A stretch of 64,000 bases of DNA from Anaerovirgula multivorans (GCF_900188145.1 NZ_FZOJ01000002.1:186001-250000), one strand, 5' to 3'; shown: positions 28,025 through 36,869, counted from the first letter of the stretch. The notes: generated by a model not told the origin, from the sequence alone. Numbers and translations are program-made.

Positions 28025-28255
28025 CTATCCCCCTGAAACAGGGGGATAGATAACTACCTCATCCTCATTTTGCAAGCTATCATCCAACGATACCTTAGCT
28101 CCATTCACTGCTACAATACTTACATATTCCCTAGGAAGACCTATTTTTTTAAGCAAATCTTCTATTGTTGCATGACTTGAAAGAGTAATTTTTTTTGTTT
28201 TTGTACCATTAAAATATTTATTTAAGGGTCCCATTAGTGTGATTTTTGTCTTCAT
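28025..28255 (-). CDS. MoaD/ThiS-family sulfur-carrier protein
   Basis: A 76-residue ubiquitin-fold protein ending in the required Gly-Gly (VIYPPVSGG). Such proteins carry sulfur as a C-terminal thiocarboxylate for dithiolene (molybdopterin/tungstopterin) synthesis. The gene begins nine bases after the aldehyde oxidoreductase stop, with AGGTGG before the ATG. A dedicated carrier supplying the tungstopterin cofactor to its neighbour is therefore likely. No MoaE partner is adjacent. Confidence 0.88.
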   Translation of the reverse strand: MKTKITLMGPLNKYFNGTKTKKITLSSHATIEDLLKKIGLPREYVSIVAVNGAKVSLDDSLQNEDEVVIYPPVSGG

Positions 28256-28264
28256 GGGGCCACC

Positions 28265-30055
28265 TTAAGCTTCTTCCATAGCTGTCTTTGCTTCTATAAG
28301 CTGTAGCTCTGCTAGTTTCTCTTGTCCTATCGTACCATCTTCATTCCACCCTCTTATAGTATAATATTGGACAAGCATCTTTTCAAAGTCTTCCTTAGGT
28401 ATTTTTTTGCCAGCTGTAGCTCCTGATTTTAAAGCATCGTTAAATATTCTATTAGGTAGCGTGTCATCTTTACTAGTAAATCCTTCTCTTTGGTTAAATA
28501 GTCTTCCAATACTTACTACTCTTTCCCCAATCCTATCCAGTTCTTCGACAGTAAACTTTTCTCCTGTCACAGCGTTTAAAACTTGACTTAACACTTCTAA
28601 GTCCAATGCCCAAAAATCACAGATAATTGAAGAAAATTTAACTGCATTGTAATTTTGTAGTTCAATCACCATAGCTGCTTTCCCTTCTGTGGTGAATGGA
28701 TCTACATCACCATAGGCTTCTTGAGCCACTGGCCACGCCCTCATATGGCAAGCCCCTCTATCAGAGGTAGCATAGGCTAATCCCATCCCCCATGAACCTC
28801 TTGGCTCATAGCCTGGAAACTCTAATCCTTTCACCTGCATAGCAAAGTCACTGCCGCCATATCGCTTAGCTAGTTCTCTAGTACCTAAAGCCAGCTCTGC
28901 ACCTATTCCCTGCTTTTTAGCTATCATTTCTGGTACTTTTAAATAGGCATCAATATCTCCAAAGCTCAAGCCGAAGTCCTTAATTCCCTTTTCAGTTAAT
29001 TCCATAGCAAAGGCGGTGGTATTTCCAGTACTGATGGTATCTAAACCTAAGTCATCGCATAGACTATTGAATTGTACTAAAGCCTCTAAATCCCCTATGT
29101 CACAATTTGATGCACACAAAGCGATTGTTTCGTACTCAGGTCCTTCCACTACAGTCTCTCCTATCTTTGTAAAGTTTCCACATCCTAAAGCACAGCTTCC
29201 ACATCCCTTTTTACCAGCTCTTACCTTTTTCATTGCCTCTGAATCGATATTTTTATAGCTCTGAAATGCTCCGTCCTGAAAATTTCTAGTTGGAAGTATA
29301 CCAGTGGTTTGAGACATCTCTACAATCATAGCAGTACCATCGGTATAAGCCCATAAATTGTCATCGGTTAAGGTATTTTCATGCATCATATGATTAATAA
29401 ATCCTAATGTTTCTTTCATATTTGCAACTTTAACATTACCATTGCCCTTTACAACAATGGCTTTTATATTTTTACTCCCCATCACTGCGCCAATACCACC
29501 TCTGCCAGCCTGTCTATAATAATCAGAATTAATGCAAGCCATTGGTATCAAATTTTCCCCTGCTGGTCCTATGCTTAATATCTTACAATCTTTTCCATAC
29601 CTGTGAAGCAACGTAGTTTCTGTTTCATGTGAACCCTTTCCCCACAATTCATGGGCTGATAGAATCTCTACTTTTTCATCCTCAATATAAATGTAGCTTG
29701 GTGTATCTACTGCGCCTTCAATAATAACTGCATCATATCCAGCAAATTTAATTTCTGATGCTATGTGTCCCCCAATAGAACAGTCTAAAATGGTTCCGGT
29801 GGCAGGTGAACGGGATATAATTGCTAATTTTCCTGAGCAAGGGACCGTTGTACCTGTTAATGGAGCTGCCATAAAAATTAGTTTATTTTCCGGTGAAAAA
29901 GGATCTGTTCCTGGCTTTAACTCTTCAAATAAATATTTAATACCCAAGCCCTTTCCACCTATGTATTGTCTTGCCCATTCCATGTTTAGAGGTTCCGTAG
30001 AATTTGCTTTATTGTTTAAATCAATTCGCAATACCTTGTTTTGATAACCTAACAT
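28265..30055 (-). CDS. aor: Tungsten-containing aldehyde:ferredoxin oxidoreductase
   Basis: A 596-residue enzyme oxidising aldehydes to acids with ferredoxin as acceptor, cytoplasmic. The N-terminal AOR domain (MLGYQNKVLRIDLNNK, YIGGKGLGIKYLFEEL, GGHIASEIKFAGYDAVIIEG) binds the bis-tungstopterin. The 4Fe-4S ligands start at CGSCALGCGNF near residue 290, and the cofactor motif around DLGLDTISTGN follows. Length is normal for the family. It overlaps closely with the ferredoxin upstream and the MoaD-like gene downstream. The aldehyde may be an amine-derived one, given the nearby putrescine aminotransferase. Confidence 0.93.
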   Translation of the reverse strand: MLGYQNKVLRIDLNNKANSTEPLNMEWARQYIGGKGLGIKYLFEELKPGTDPFSPENKLIFMAAPLTGTTVPCSGKLAIISRSPATGTILDCSIGGHIASEIKFAGYDAVIIEGAVDTPSYIYIEDEKVEILSAHELWGKGSHETETTLLHRYGKDCKILSIGPAGENLIPMACINSDYYRQAGRGGIGAVMGSKNIKAIVVKGNGNVKVANMKETLGFINHMMHENTLTDDNLWAYTDGTAMIVEMSQTTGILPTRNFQDGAFQSYKNIDSEAMKKVRAGKKGCGSCALGCGNFTKIGETVVEGPEYETIALCASNCDIGDLEALVQFNSLCDDLGLDTISTGNTTAFAMELTEKGIKDFGLSFGDIDAYLKVPEMIAKKQGIGAELALGTRELAKRYGGSDFAMQVKGLEFPGYEPRGSWGMGLAYATSDRGACHMRAWPVAQEAYGDVDPFTTEGKAAMVIELQNYNAVKFSSIICDFWALDLEVLSQVLNAVTGEKFTVEELDRIGERVVSIGRLFNQREGFTSKDDTLPNRIFNDALKSGATAGKKIPKEDFEKMLVQYYTIRGWNEDGTIGQEKLAELQLIEAKTAMEEA

Positions 30056-30057
30056 CG

Positions 30058-30453
30058 CTACTTCACCTCCTCATATGTCAATGCCCCATGAGGACAGAAC
30101 TTTACACACCAAGGTGCCCCCTCGCAAAGATCACATATCCCCACATTTTCTTCCTTCTGTACAATGATCTCTTCAGGGCATGTATTAACACAAATACCAC
30201 AGTTGATACAATATTCTACTTCATAGTATAACCGTCCATTTTTCAGGGTAATAGCAGAGGTTGGACAGGCATCTACGCATTTACCACAGAGGGTACAGAC
30301 ATAAGCTTCTATGACTAGGCCTTTATTTTGATAATAGGATTCCACTGATAGTCTGGCTAATTTCGGATTAAAAGCTCCTTCATGGGCTCCTGAGCATGCT
30401 AAGTGACACAATTTGCACCCAATACACTTATCCTCAATAAATTTCAATCCCAT
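30058..30453 (-). CDS. 4Fe-4S ferredoxin subunit partner of the aldehyde oxidoreductase
   Basis: A 131-residue protein of the HycB/AOR-associated type. Three or four cubane clusters are indicated by CIGCKLCHLACSG, CTLCGKCVDACPTSAI, CINCGICVNTCPEEII and CDLCEGAPWCVKFCPHGAL. It starts after AAAAGGGGG and ends two bases before the oxidoreductase ATG, so the two are co-translated. It probably takes electrons from the oxidoreductase and passes them to free ferredoxin or another redox enzyme. Confidence 0.9.
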   Translation of the reverse strand: MGLKFIEDKCIGCKLCHLACSGAHEGAFNPKLARLSVESYYQNKGLVIEAYVCTLCGKCVDACPTSAITLKNGRLYYEVEYCINCGICVNTCPEEIIVQKEENVGICDLCEGAPWCVKFCPHGALTYEEVK

Positions 30454-30490
30454 AATATGCCCCCTTTTAACCTTGAAGTGTTTTATCTTC

Positions 30491-31750
30491 TCATACCTTC
30501 ACAAGTTCTTCTTCCTTCAACATTTCCTTATATTCTGAATCCATCTCTATCATGCCATATGGAAATTTATAATCTTCCATTTTATCCATAAAAGGCACTG
30601 AATCAAAGGCTTCAGGTCCATAAACTCCTTTTCCCTTCCAGATTCCCCTGGCGATTAATTCCATCATAATAACTGGAGGAAAAGCTGTCTGTGCTACAAT
30701 TGCTTGGCTTCCAAAGTTTTTCATGCATTCTTGGTTGTCAGCTACTTGATACAAATATACCTGTCTTGCCTTACCGTCTTTTTTTCCTTTTACCCAAGTT
30801 CCCGCACAGGTTTTGCCTACCATCTTAGGTCCTAATTGGGCTGGATTTGGAGCTGATGTTGCCACTACATCCCGCGGAGAAATATATGTATCTCCTACCT
30901 TGATTTTTTCAGTGCGATGTAGTCCCAATTCCTTTAGATTTTTCAACATCGTAATAAAGTCATCTCCTAAGCCGAATTTGAAAGTAACCCGTTTTAATCC
31001 TTTATCAATATATCTAGGAATTAAAAGTACCTCTTCATGTTCAACATTAACTACTTCTACAGGTCCAATACCTTCTGGCAAATGGAAAATTTCAGACTCT
31101 GAGAAGGGCTCTGTTGTAAACCACCCCTTACCTCTTTCCCAAATTACAGGAGGATTTAGACATTCCTCTATTGTCGTCCATATGGAAAATCCAAAGGGTA
31201 TAGAATAACCTTCTACCGTCATATTGTTACCGTCACGGATACCTATTTCTTCTATTTCGTCAAATAAGTAATCTGATGCATATCGAGCAAATACGTCTGC
31301 CATTCCTGGTTCTACTCCTGACCCAACAATGGCAAGAATTCCTTTTTTCTCCCATAGTTTGGTTCTTTCAAATTGATAATCTCCTAATTTAACAAATGTC
31401 TTATTGTAGGGATCCTCTGGATGAGGTTCTGACAAGGTCATAGCCATATCCATATAATTGCACCCAGCTCCATAAGCTGCATCAAAGATAGTATGATTTA
31501 AAGATGGATCACATCCATTCATAATTAGATCAATATCATATTTTTTAACTAAGGCTATCATTCCATCTTTATTCTTTGCGTCAATCTGTTCAATAGAAAA
31601 TCTTTTTTCATCTCCTAATTTTTTCTGTACTTCTCTAGCTCTATTTAATGTATAATCTGCTAGAACCATTTGATCAAGCCAATCCCTTTTCTCACTCATT
31701 TTTGCAATTGCTTCTCCAACTCCGCCGACTCCAATTAATAACACCTTCAT
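30491..31750 (-). CDS. Saccharopine dehydrogenase-family protein
   Basis: A 419-residue protein with N-terminal NAD(P)-binding motif MKVLLIGVGGVGEAIAK and the Sacchrp_dh_NADP region. The middle GILAIVGSGVEPGMADVFARY is typical of the saccharopine reductase/carboxynorspermidine synthase branch. The family condenses or cleaves an amine with an aldehyde or keto acid. Lying first in the operon with ferredoxin and the aldehyde oxidoreductase, it may release the aldehyde that the latter oxidises. The exact substrate is unknown. A sigma-54-type promoter is about 150 bp upstream. Confidence 0.8.
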   Translation of the reverse strand: MKVLLIGVGGVGEAIAKMSEKRDWLDQMVLADYTLNRAREVQKKLGDEKRFSIEQIDAKNKDGMIALVKKYDIDLIMNGCDPSLNHTIFDAAYGAGCNYMDMAMTLSEPHPEDPYNKTFVKLGDYQFERTKLWEKKGILAIVGSGVEPGMADVFARYASDYLFDEIEEIGIRDGNNMTVEGYSIPFGFSIWTTIEECLNPPVIWERGKGWFTTEPFSESEIFHLPEGIGPVEVVNVEHEEVLLIPRYIDKGLKRVTFKFGLGDDFITMLKNLKELGLHRTEKIKVGDTYISPRDVVATSAPNPAQLGPKMVGKTCAGTWVKGKKDGKARQVYLYQVADNQECMKNFGSQAIVAQTAFPPVIMMELIARGIWKGKGVYGPEAFDSVPFMDKMEDYKFPYGMIEMDSEYKEMLKEEELVKV

Positions 31751-31896
31751 AACTAACCCTCCATTTTAATTATATATAACATGCTTCATATAATTACCCG
31801 TTAAAAAAGGTTAGTACAGCTAGGTGAAATCCCATGGTAAATCTCTATATGGATTGAATGCCATTACCTCCTCTCTATTCTCATATTGAATTTCAT

Positions 31897-31912
31897 TGCA
31901 AGAATTATACCA
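31897..31912 (-). promoter_or_regulatory. Sigma-54 (-24/-12) promoter of the aldehyde oxidoreductase operon
   Basis: On the minus strand TGGTATAATTCTTGCA keeps the essential GG and GC at the correct ten-base separation and the TTGCA -12 box. Only the less conserved -24 flank differs from TGGCACG. It drives toward the saccharopine-dehydrogenase-like gene. The sigma-54 activator gene lies just upstream. Confidence 0.65.
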
Positions 31913-31983
31913 TTTTAATACCTTGTAGTAGATTAAATATTCATAATATTCAAATTATGATTGATGTATAAATATATGTCTGC

Positions 31984-32058
31984 AAATTTCCATGTACTAA
32001 GGGCTACATTTGCAGCCCATGGGTTTTTGGGCGAAACCGTAGACCGTGTATATCAAAA
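31984..32058. repeat. Dispersed repeat, copy 4
   Basis: It shares TACTAAGGGCTACATTTGCAG and GGCGAAACCGTAGACCGTG with copy 1. The centre is shortened to GCCCATGGGTTTTTGGGC and the ends are partly decayed. It lies between the sigma-54 promoter and the activator gene. Confidence 0.75.
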
Positions 32059-32107
32059 GTAGATGACCCAAATCTTTGATTTGCTGTCAGTCACTTTCAC
32101 AGAGTGC
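32058..32107. repeat. 51-bp repeat, third copy, inverted
   Basis: The reverse complement of the tandem units at 23634-23733, including the GGGTCATCTACTT end and the GATTTG hairpin. It abuts dispersed-repeat copy 4. The remaining 32108-32237 shows no gene. Confidence 0.75.
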
Positions 32108-32237
32108 AATTAAAGTTTAAAATTGGTTATCTATATAACAGTCTCATGATTGATACTTTGCTTATCAAAAAGTAAATATATTTATGATTTCCTAGCCCAT
32201 CTTAAATTTGAGAACGCTATATCCTATTTTCTCATTA

Positions 32238-34031
32238 TTAAGACAGATTATGCTCAGCCAATTTCCTATACAAAGTTGCTCTACTGATTCCTAGTTCTTC
32301 AGCAATTTCTAGCTTAGCATTTTGGCTTTCACCTTTTTCTGCTATCTTCTTGAGGAATATATCTTTTTCTAATCTTTTTAGACAATCCTGTAGTGTTGAC
32401 TCTTTTTCCCCCACGCTCGGGGTATGATAATACTTTCTTATTCTTGGAGGCACAGCATCTAGTTCTATTTCATTGGAAAATGTCATATTGACAGCATATT
32501 CTACTGCATTTTCTAACTCTCTTACATTTCCCGGCCAGTTATAAGTACGGTATAACTCTTCTACTTGCTTTGAAAAACCCTTAATGCTCTTATTCAAAAA
32601 TGCGTTATATTTTTTTAGGAAGTAATCTTTTAAGAGTGAAATATCATCTTGTCGTTCTCTTAGAGGAGGTATTTTGAGAGGGATAACACTTAATCGATAA
32701 TACAAATCTTCGCGGAATTTTTTGTGGTTAATCATTTCTTCTAAGTTTTTATTCGTGGCAGCAATTACTCTTACATCTACTAAAATAGTTTTATTGCCCC
32801 CTACTCTTTCAAACCTTCTATTTTGCAATACATGTAATAATTTCACTTGAAGGTGTAAAGGCATATCCCCTATTTCGTCCAGAAAAATTGTGCCCCCATC
32901 TGCCAATTCAAACTTTCCAACCTTTCCTTTTTCCTTTGCACCAGTAAAGGCTCCCCGTTCGTAACCGAAAAGTTCGCTTTCCAATAACGTTTCAGGGATC
33001 GCGCCACAGTTCACAGTGATAAAAGGTCCTTTCTTTCTTGGGCTAGAATAATGTATTGCCCTAGCAAACAATTCCTTTCCGGTTCCACTTTCTCCTGTAA
33101 TAAGTACAGTAGAATAGCCCCTAGCAACTTGATCAGCCTGTTTTTTTACCTTGACTATACTATCACTGATTCCTACAATATCTTCAAATGTATAGCTCAT
33201 ACTCATTTCACTCATATTGTAGATTAATTTTCTAGCTTCAACAATATCTCTAAAAGATATGACTACACCTCTGGGCTTTGTACTTCCCGAAATAGCTCTA
33301 GCAGTTACTATAAAGTGAAAATTACTATATTCCTTTTTATAGATTTCTTCATTTTCCGTATAGCCTTCACCATTTTCCAATACCTTCAGCGCGGGAGTAT
33401 TTGGCATGAAATAAGAGATATGCTTCCCAACGATATGCTCCCTCAGAGACCGTAGTAACACCTCTGCGTTGGAATTGCAATAGTTTATATGGCCTTTTTC
33501 ATTAATAGCCAACATGCCTTCGTGTATGGTTTCTAGAATTGTCATGATTTCGTTTTGTATCGTCTTAATTCGATGGAGAGCCTCTGTTTCCAGGGCCTTT
33601 GAAGCCAATAAATCTGCCATTCGTTCAACAAACAGTATCATACTCTCTTTATTTCTCAACAAATGTTGCTGCTGTTCTTTGGTAAAGGCAACCAAACCAA
33701 TAATACCTATTATTTTATTTTTTGCTTTAATAGGGGTACATATCTCAGCTAATTCCTGTGTTGTTCCTATTACAGTGGAATAATCATAGGTGATATCCCT
33801 TCTTGCATCCTCGACAACAGCAGTTTCTCCTTCTTGAAGAACTCGCCCATAGAGATAATTGTTTTCAATATTTCCAGATTCTTCTTTTTGTCCTAACCGT
33901 TCCCTGTATAAATTTGTGCCCCCTACAATAGTTAATTCATCGTCTACGATTTCCGTTTCAATACCTACAGCCAGTGAAATTGCTTCTGCCACTTGTTGAA
34001 CAGTATGGGCTATTTTCTTCAGGTTTACCAT
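32238..34031 (-). CDS. Sigma-54-dependent activator with GAF and PAS domains
   Basis: A 597-residue enhancer-binding protein. The N-terminal sensory part resembles a GAF/sugar-diacid type domain (KKIAHTVQQVAEAISLAVG). A PAS-like domain (ILETIHEGMLAINEKGHINYCN) follows, then the AAA+ domain with Walker A GESGTGKE and the sigma-54 contact motif GAFTGA. The Fis-type helix-turn-helix at the end is IAEELGISRATLYRKL. There is no receiver domain, so it probably senses a small molecule. Two -24/-12 promoters flank it, before the aminotransferase and before the oxidoreductase operon. Confidence 0.92.
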   Translation of the reverse strand: MVNLKKIAHTVQQVAEAISLAVGIETEIVDDELTIVGGTNLYRERLGQKEESGNIENNYLYGRVLQEGETAVVEDARRDITYDYSTVIGTTQELAEICTPIKAKNKIIGIIGLVAFTKEQQQHLLRNKESMILFVERMADLLASKALETEALHRIKTIQNEIMTILETIHEGMLAINEKGHINYCNSNAEVLLRSLREHIVGKHISYFMPNTPALKVLENGEGYTENEEIYKKEYSNFHFIVTARAISGSTKPRGVVISFRDIVEARKLIYNMSEMSMSYTFEDIVGISDSIVKVKKQADQVARGYSTVLITGESGTGKELFARAIHYSSPRKKGPFITVNCGAIPETLLESELFGYERGAFTGAKEKGKVGKFELADGGTIFLDEIGDMPLHLQVKLLHVLQNRRFERVGGNKTILVDVRVIAATNKNLEEMINHKKFREDLYYRLSVIPLKIPPLRERQDDISLLKDYFLKKYNAFLNKSIKGFSKQVEELYRTYNWPGNVRELENAVEYAVNMTFSNEIELDAVPPRIRKYYHTPSVGEKESTLQDCLKRLEKDIFLKKIAEKGESQNAKLEIAEELGISRATLYRKLAEHNLS

Positions 34032-34165
34032 AAAAACCACCCTTTTAATTATCGAAAATCAACAAAATATTTGGTATATTTTAACTTCTAGTTCTTGTTG
34101 AATTCTCCTGCTATTATCAAAAAGTTACATATTCATAAACCTCCTTAACCTGTTAATCATTTACT

Positions 34166-34384
34166 CTACTCCCATATTTCTTCATCTGTCGGTACTTGTT
34201 TGTCTTTCATATCATAGCCTATGCGGGATATATTTAACATATGCGTATAGGTAAAGTTTTCAGAAATACTGTTATTTCCCCAAGTTCCGCAGCCAAGGGT
34301 AGTTGTAGGAGCAAAACCATTGTACAAGCTGCCACCAGCACTAGTAGAGCTTGGTTGATTAACCACTAGTCTACTAACGGTCAA
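34166..34384 (-). pseudogene. C-terminal remnant of an acylating aldehyde dehydrogenase
   Basis: Only about 72 residues remain: SRLVVNQPSSTSAGGSLYNG, FAPTTTLGCGTWGNNSIS, then HMLNISRIGY. These match the last part of the EutE/AdhE/sulfoacetaldehyde dehydrogenase family, as at the start of this window. The cofactor-binding and catalytic regions are absent. The frame opens at a TTG that overlaps the aminotransferase stop (TTGA), so it may still be translated. A deletion that removed the front of the enzyme is the simplest explanation. Confidence 0.8.
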
Positions 34385-35745
34385 TTCCTCTCCTGCATAC
34401 TCTCTTCCTCCACCTCTGCTAAGGTTTCATCTAATCTTTGTATAATGGTATCAATGGTTTCATAGCTGATAATTCCCGGCGGTTCTATTCTATTGGTCTT
34501 AGAGTTTATCAATGTTCCTCCTGTCATAATTCTTCTTTTAAATAATCCCTTTGACACCGCCCAACCTATTTCTGGTGTCGGATATTCTAAACCTATTAAG
34601 AAGCCTTTTCCTCTTACCTCCACCAATATTGGATGCTTTTCTTGCAGCACTTTTAGCTTATTCATCATATAGTCACCCTTTTCTGCTATTTGTCTGGGCA
34701 AATCGGTTTCTAACATAAATTTCAAAGTTGCTATGGCTGCTGCACAGCATACTGGATTTCCACCAAAGGTTGGAGAGCCTAAAATCCACGGGTTTTCTTT
34801 AATTTCTTCTGTCCATAAATGGGGTCTTGCTATGATTCCTGTTATTGGCATCACTCCTCCACCAAAGGCTTTTCCAAAGGTCATGATATCTGGCACCACA
34901 TCGTAATATTCGCATGCCCACATGGTTCCTGTTCTCCCCATCCCAGTTTGTATCTCATCAAAGATTAGGCATACATCATATTGATCACATATTTCTCTTA
35001 GCCTCTTTAGATACCCCTCCGGTGGTAGAATAATTCCTGCTTCTCCTTGGATTGGTTCCACAATCATAGCAGCTACAGTTTCTCCTACTGCTATTAGATT
35101 TTTAATCGCTTTTTCTGCTGCATCTGCATCACCGTATTCTACATGCTGTACCCCTTGAATCATGGGAAGATAAGGTTTTCTATAGGTGCCTTTCCCCCCC
35201 ATAGACACTGCTCCATAGGATTTACCATGAAATCCGTTTACTGTGGAAATATAGTAGTGCTTTCCTAATGCTAATCTTGCTAGTTTTAATGCCATTTCTA
35301 CTGCTTCCGCCCCACCGTTACAGAAGAAAGCGTATTGCAAATCCCCTGGTGTTGCCATTGCCAGTATCTTTGCTAAGTAGCCTCTTAATGGATCTACCAG
35401 TTCTTGGCTATGTAGAGCATATCGATTTAGTTGCGCCTGTACGTATTTCAATATTTCTGGATTTCTATGGCCACAAGTGTAAATGCCAAAGCCTCCTAGA
35501 CAATCAATAAATTCATTGCCGTATAAATCCTTGAAAGTTTCCACAGAATCCTCCCACTCAACAAAAGCTTCATTGGTGGATACAGATTTTCGATAGTTTA
35601 ACCACCCTGGATTAACATTTTCATTGAAATTTTCTATGGAGTCCTTTACAATCTGATCCTTTTCTACATCCGTTAACTCTTCCTTAATAATAAAATCTAA
35701 TACCTTTTGAGCTTCCTGTAAGGCTGCTTTTTTATCGGTCTTCAT
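34381..35745 (-). CDS. patA: Putrescine aminotransferase (class III)
   Basis: A 454-residue PLP enzyme closely resembling E. coli YgjG/PatA, including its N-terminal extension, LGGFGIYTCGHRNPEIL, LHSQELVDPLRG and EPIQGEAGIILPPEGYL. The PLP Lys is in DIMTFGKAFGGG. It would convert putrescine to 4-aminobutanal. The agmatinase upstream in the pathway is at 25245. A sigma-54 promoter 50 bases before the ATG suggests induction by the activator at 32238. The broken aldehyde dehydrogenase behind it would have been the next step. Ornithine or GABA aminotransferase activity is less likely. Confidence 0.88.
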   Translation of the reverse strand: MKTDKKAALQEAQKVLDFIIKEELTDVEKDQIVKDSIENFNENVNPGWLNYRKSVSTNEAFVEWEDSVETFKDLYGNEFIDCLGGFGIYTCGHRNPEILKYVQAQLNRYALHSQELVDPLRGYLAKILAMATPGDLQYAFFCNGGAEAVEMALKLARLALGKHYYISTVNGFHGKSYGAVSMGGKGTYRKPYLPMIQGVQHVEYGDADAAEKAIKNLIAVGETVAAMIVEPIQGEAGIILPPEGYLKRLREICDQYDVCLIFDEIQTGMGRTGTMWACEYYDVVPDIMTFGKAFGGGVMPITGIIARPHLWTEEIKENPWILGSPTFGGNPVCCAAAIATLKFMLETDLPRQIAEKGDYMMNKLKVLQEKHPILVEVRGKGFLIGLEYPTPEIGWAVSKGLFKRRIMTGGTLINSKTNRIEPPGIISYETIDTIIQRLDETLAEVEEESMQERN

Positions 35746-35794
35746 GCACTTTTCCTCCTTCTATTTTTTCTTTTTCCCTTTAGCTACTATTAAA

Positions 35795-35810
35795 AGCAAG
35801 ACCCATGCCA
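35795..35810 (-). promoter_or_regulatory. Sigma-54 (-24/-12) promoter of the putrescine aminotransferase gene
   Basis: On the minus strand TGGCATGGGTCTTGCT differs from the consensus TGGCACGnnnnTTGCW at one position. It lies 50 bases upstream of the aminotransferase ATG. The sigma-54 activator is the next gene but one downstream. Confidence 0.8.
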
Positions 35811-35934
35811 AAACTAACCAAATAATTAGATGTTTCAAAGTATCACTTGTACTCCATCTCTACTTTTTGAGTTTCCAATGTTTATATATTGTGTTCTATT
35901 AGAATATTTAGGAGTGTTTTAAGAGACATATAAA

Positions 35935-36002
35935 AATACTTCTTAAAAGCCCATAAAACTTTCTCAATTTTGAGATAATTTTATGGGTTTTTAAGAAGTA
36001 TT
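35935..36002. repeat. 68-bp hairpin with 24-bp arms
   Basis: AATACTTCTTAAAAGCCC and onward pairs with GGGTTTTTAAGAAGTATT over 24 bases with a single G/T mismatch, around a 20-base loop that itself contains CTCAATTTTGAG. It lies between two minus-strand genes and may terminate the gene at 36097, or be a miniature element. A second, 16-bp palindrome (ATCTCAAATTTGAGAT) follows at 36048. Confidence 0.7.
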
Positions 36003-36096
36003 AGGTTTCTCTTATTTAATATTGCTTTGTCAGATTCGAGACCACCAATCTCAAATTTGAGATAAGCCGATGGACAAAAGCAGAGGACCGAAAATA

Positions 36097-36705
36097 TTAC
36101 TTTTGTTTCATATATACAAATTGTATTGGAGCTCTTAGAAACCGCTGATGTTCTTTTACCTTTCTTACTATTGGACCTCTATTAAAGGAAAAGCTAGATA
36201 TAGCTTCCCAAGCAAATACCCAACCTCCTACATAAAATCCCTGCAGCAAAGTAGTAGTTAGAGGATGTACTATTAACCATCCTTCTAATACTGAGGCTGC
36301 TAACAATAATAAAAATGCTGTAATCACATAAAGTACTGCCTTCATGAATAATTCTTTTAAACTCCTCTTTTCAGCACGTAAATAGTGAGTATACTGGGTT
36401 CTAATGCCTTTAATAATATCAGCTTCTCTTGCTAAATCCCTTTCTTCTTCAGTAATAGCAATATTTAGTTGAATATCATATTTAAGAGGTATCTCTTGAA
36501 AACATTCCTCTAAAAAATAAATTAAGTCCGGATCTAGGTCCCGTCTTTTGAAGGAGGCATTATCCCATTCATTAAAAAGATAAATATGCTTTTCTAAAAG
36601 AATTTCTATAATTAAGTTTCCAGTTTCAGGATTTTGGGGATACATTTCATTCAAAAAAGGGTCTTTTTTATATTTTCTATACTTTTCCGCTTTTTCCCAT
36701 TTCAT
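36097..36705 (-). CDS. Hypothetical membrane protein
   Basis: A 202-residue protein I do not recognise. The first 120 residues are charged and probably cytoplasmic. Two hydrophobic segments follow (LYVITAFLLLLAASVLEGWLIV and a weaker FYVGGWVFAWEAIS), then a basic tail. The ATG is preceded by GAGAGG. It is a single gene between the aminotransferase unit and short plus-strand genes. A membrane-associated role is all that can be stated. Confidence 0.75.
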   Translation of the reverse strand: MKWEKAEKYRKYKKDPFLNEMYPQNPETGNLIIEILLEKHIYLFNEWDNASFKRRDLDPDLIYFLEECFQEIPLKYDIQLNIAITEEERDLAREADIIKGIRTQYTHYLRAEKRSLKELFMKAVLYVITAFLLLLAASVLEGWLIVHPLTTTLLQGFYVGGWVFAWEAISSFSFNRGPIVRKVKEHQRFLRAPIQFVYMKQK

Positions 36706-36869
36706 CTTTTATCCTCTCTCTTTAATCAATTGTTTTATTCTCCATTATACATCTTTATTTCCTTTAAATCTCCTGCATAGTTGTACTACTTAATATGATA
36801 TAATATAATAATATAATTCCAAAATAATAAAATTTAATAGATAATAATAAATTTGGAGTGTGATAGGTT

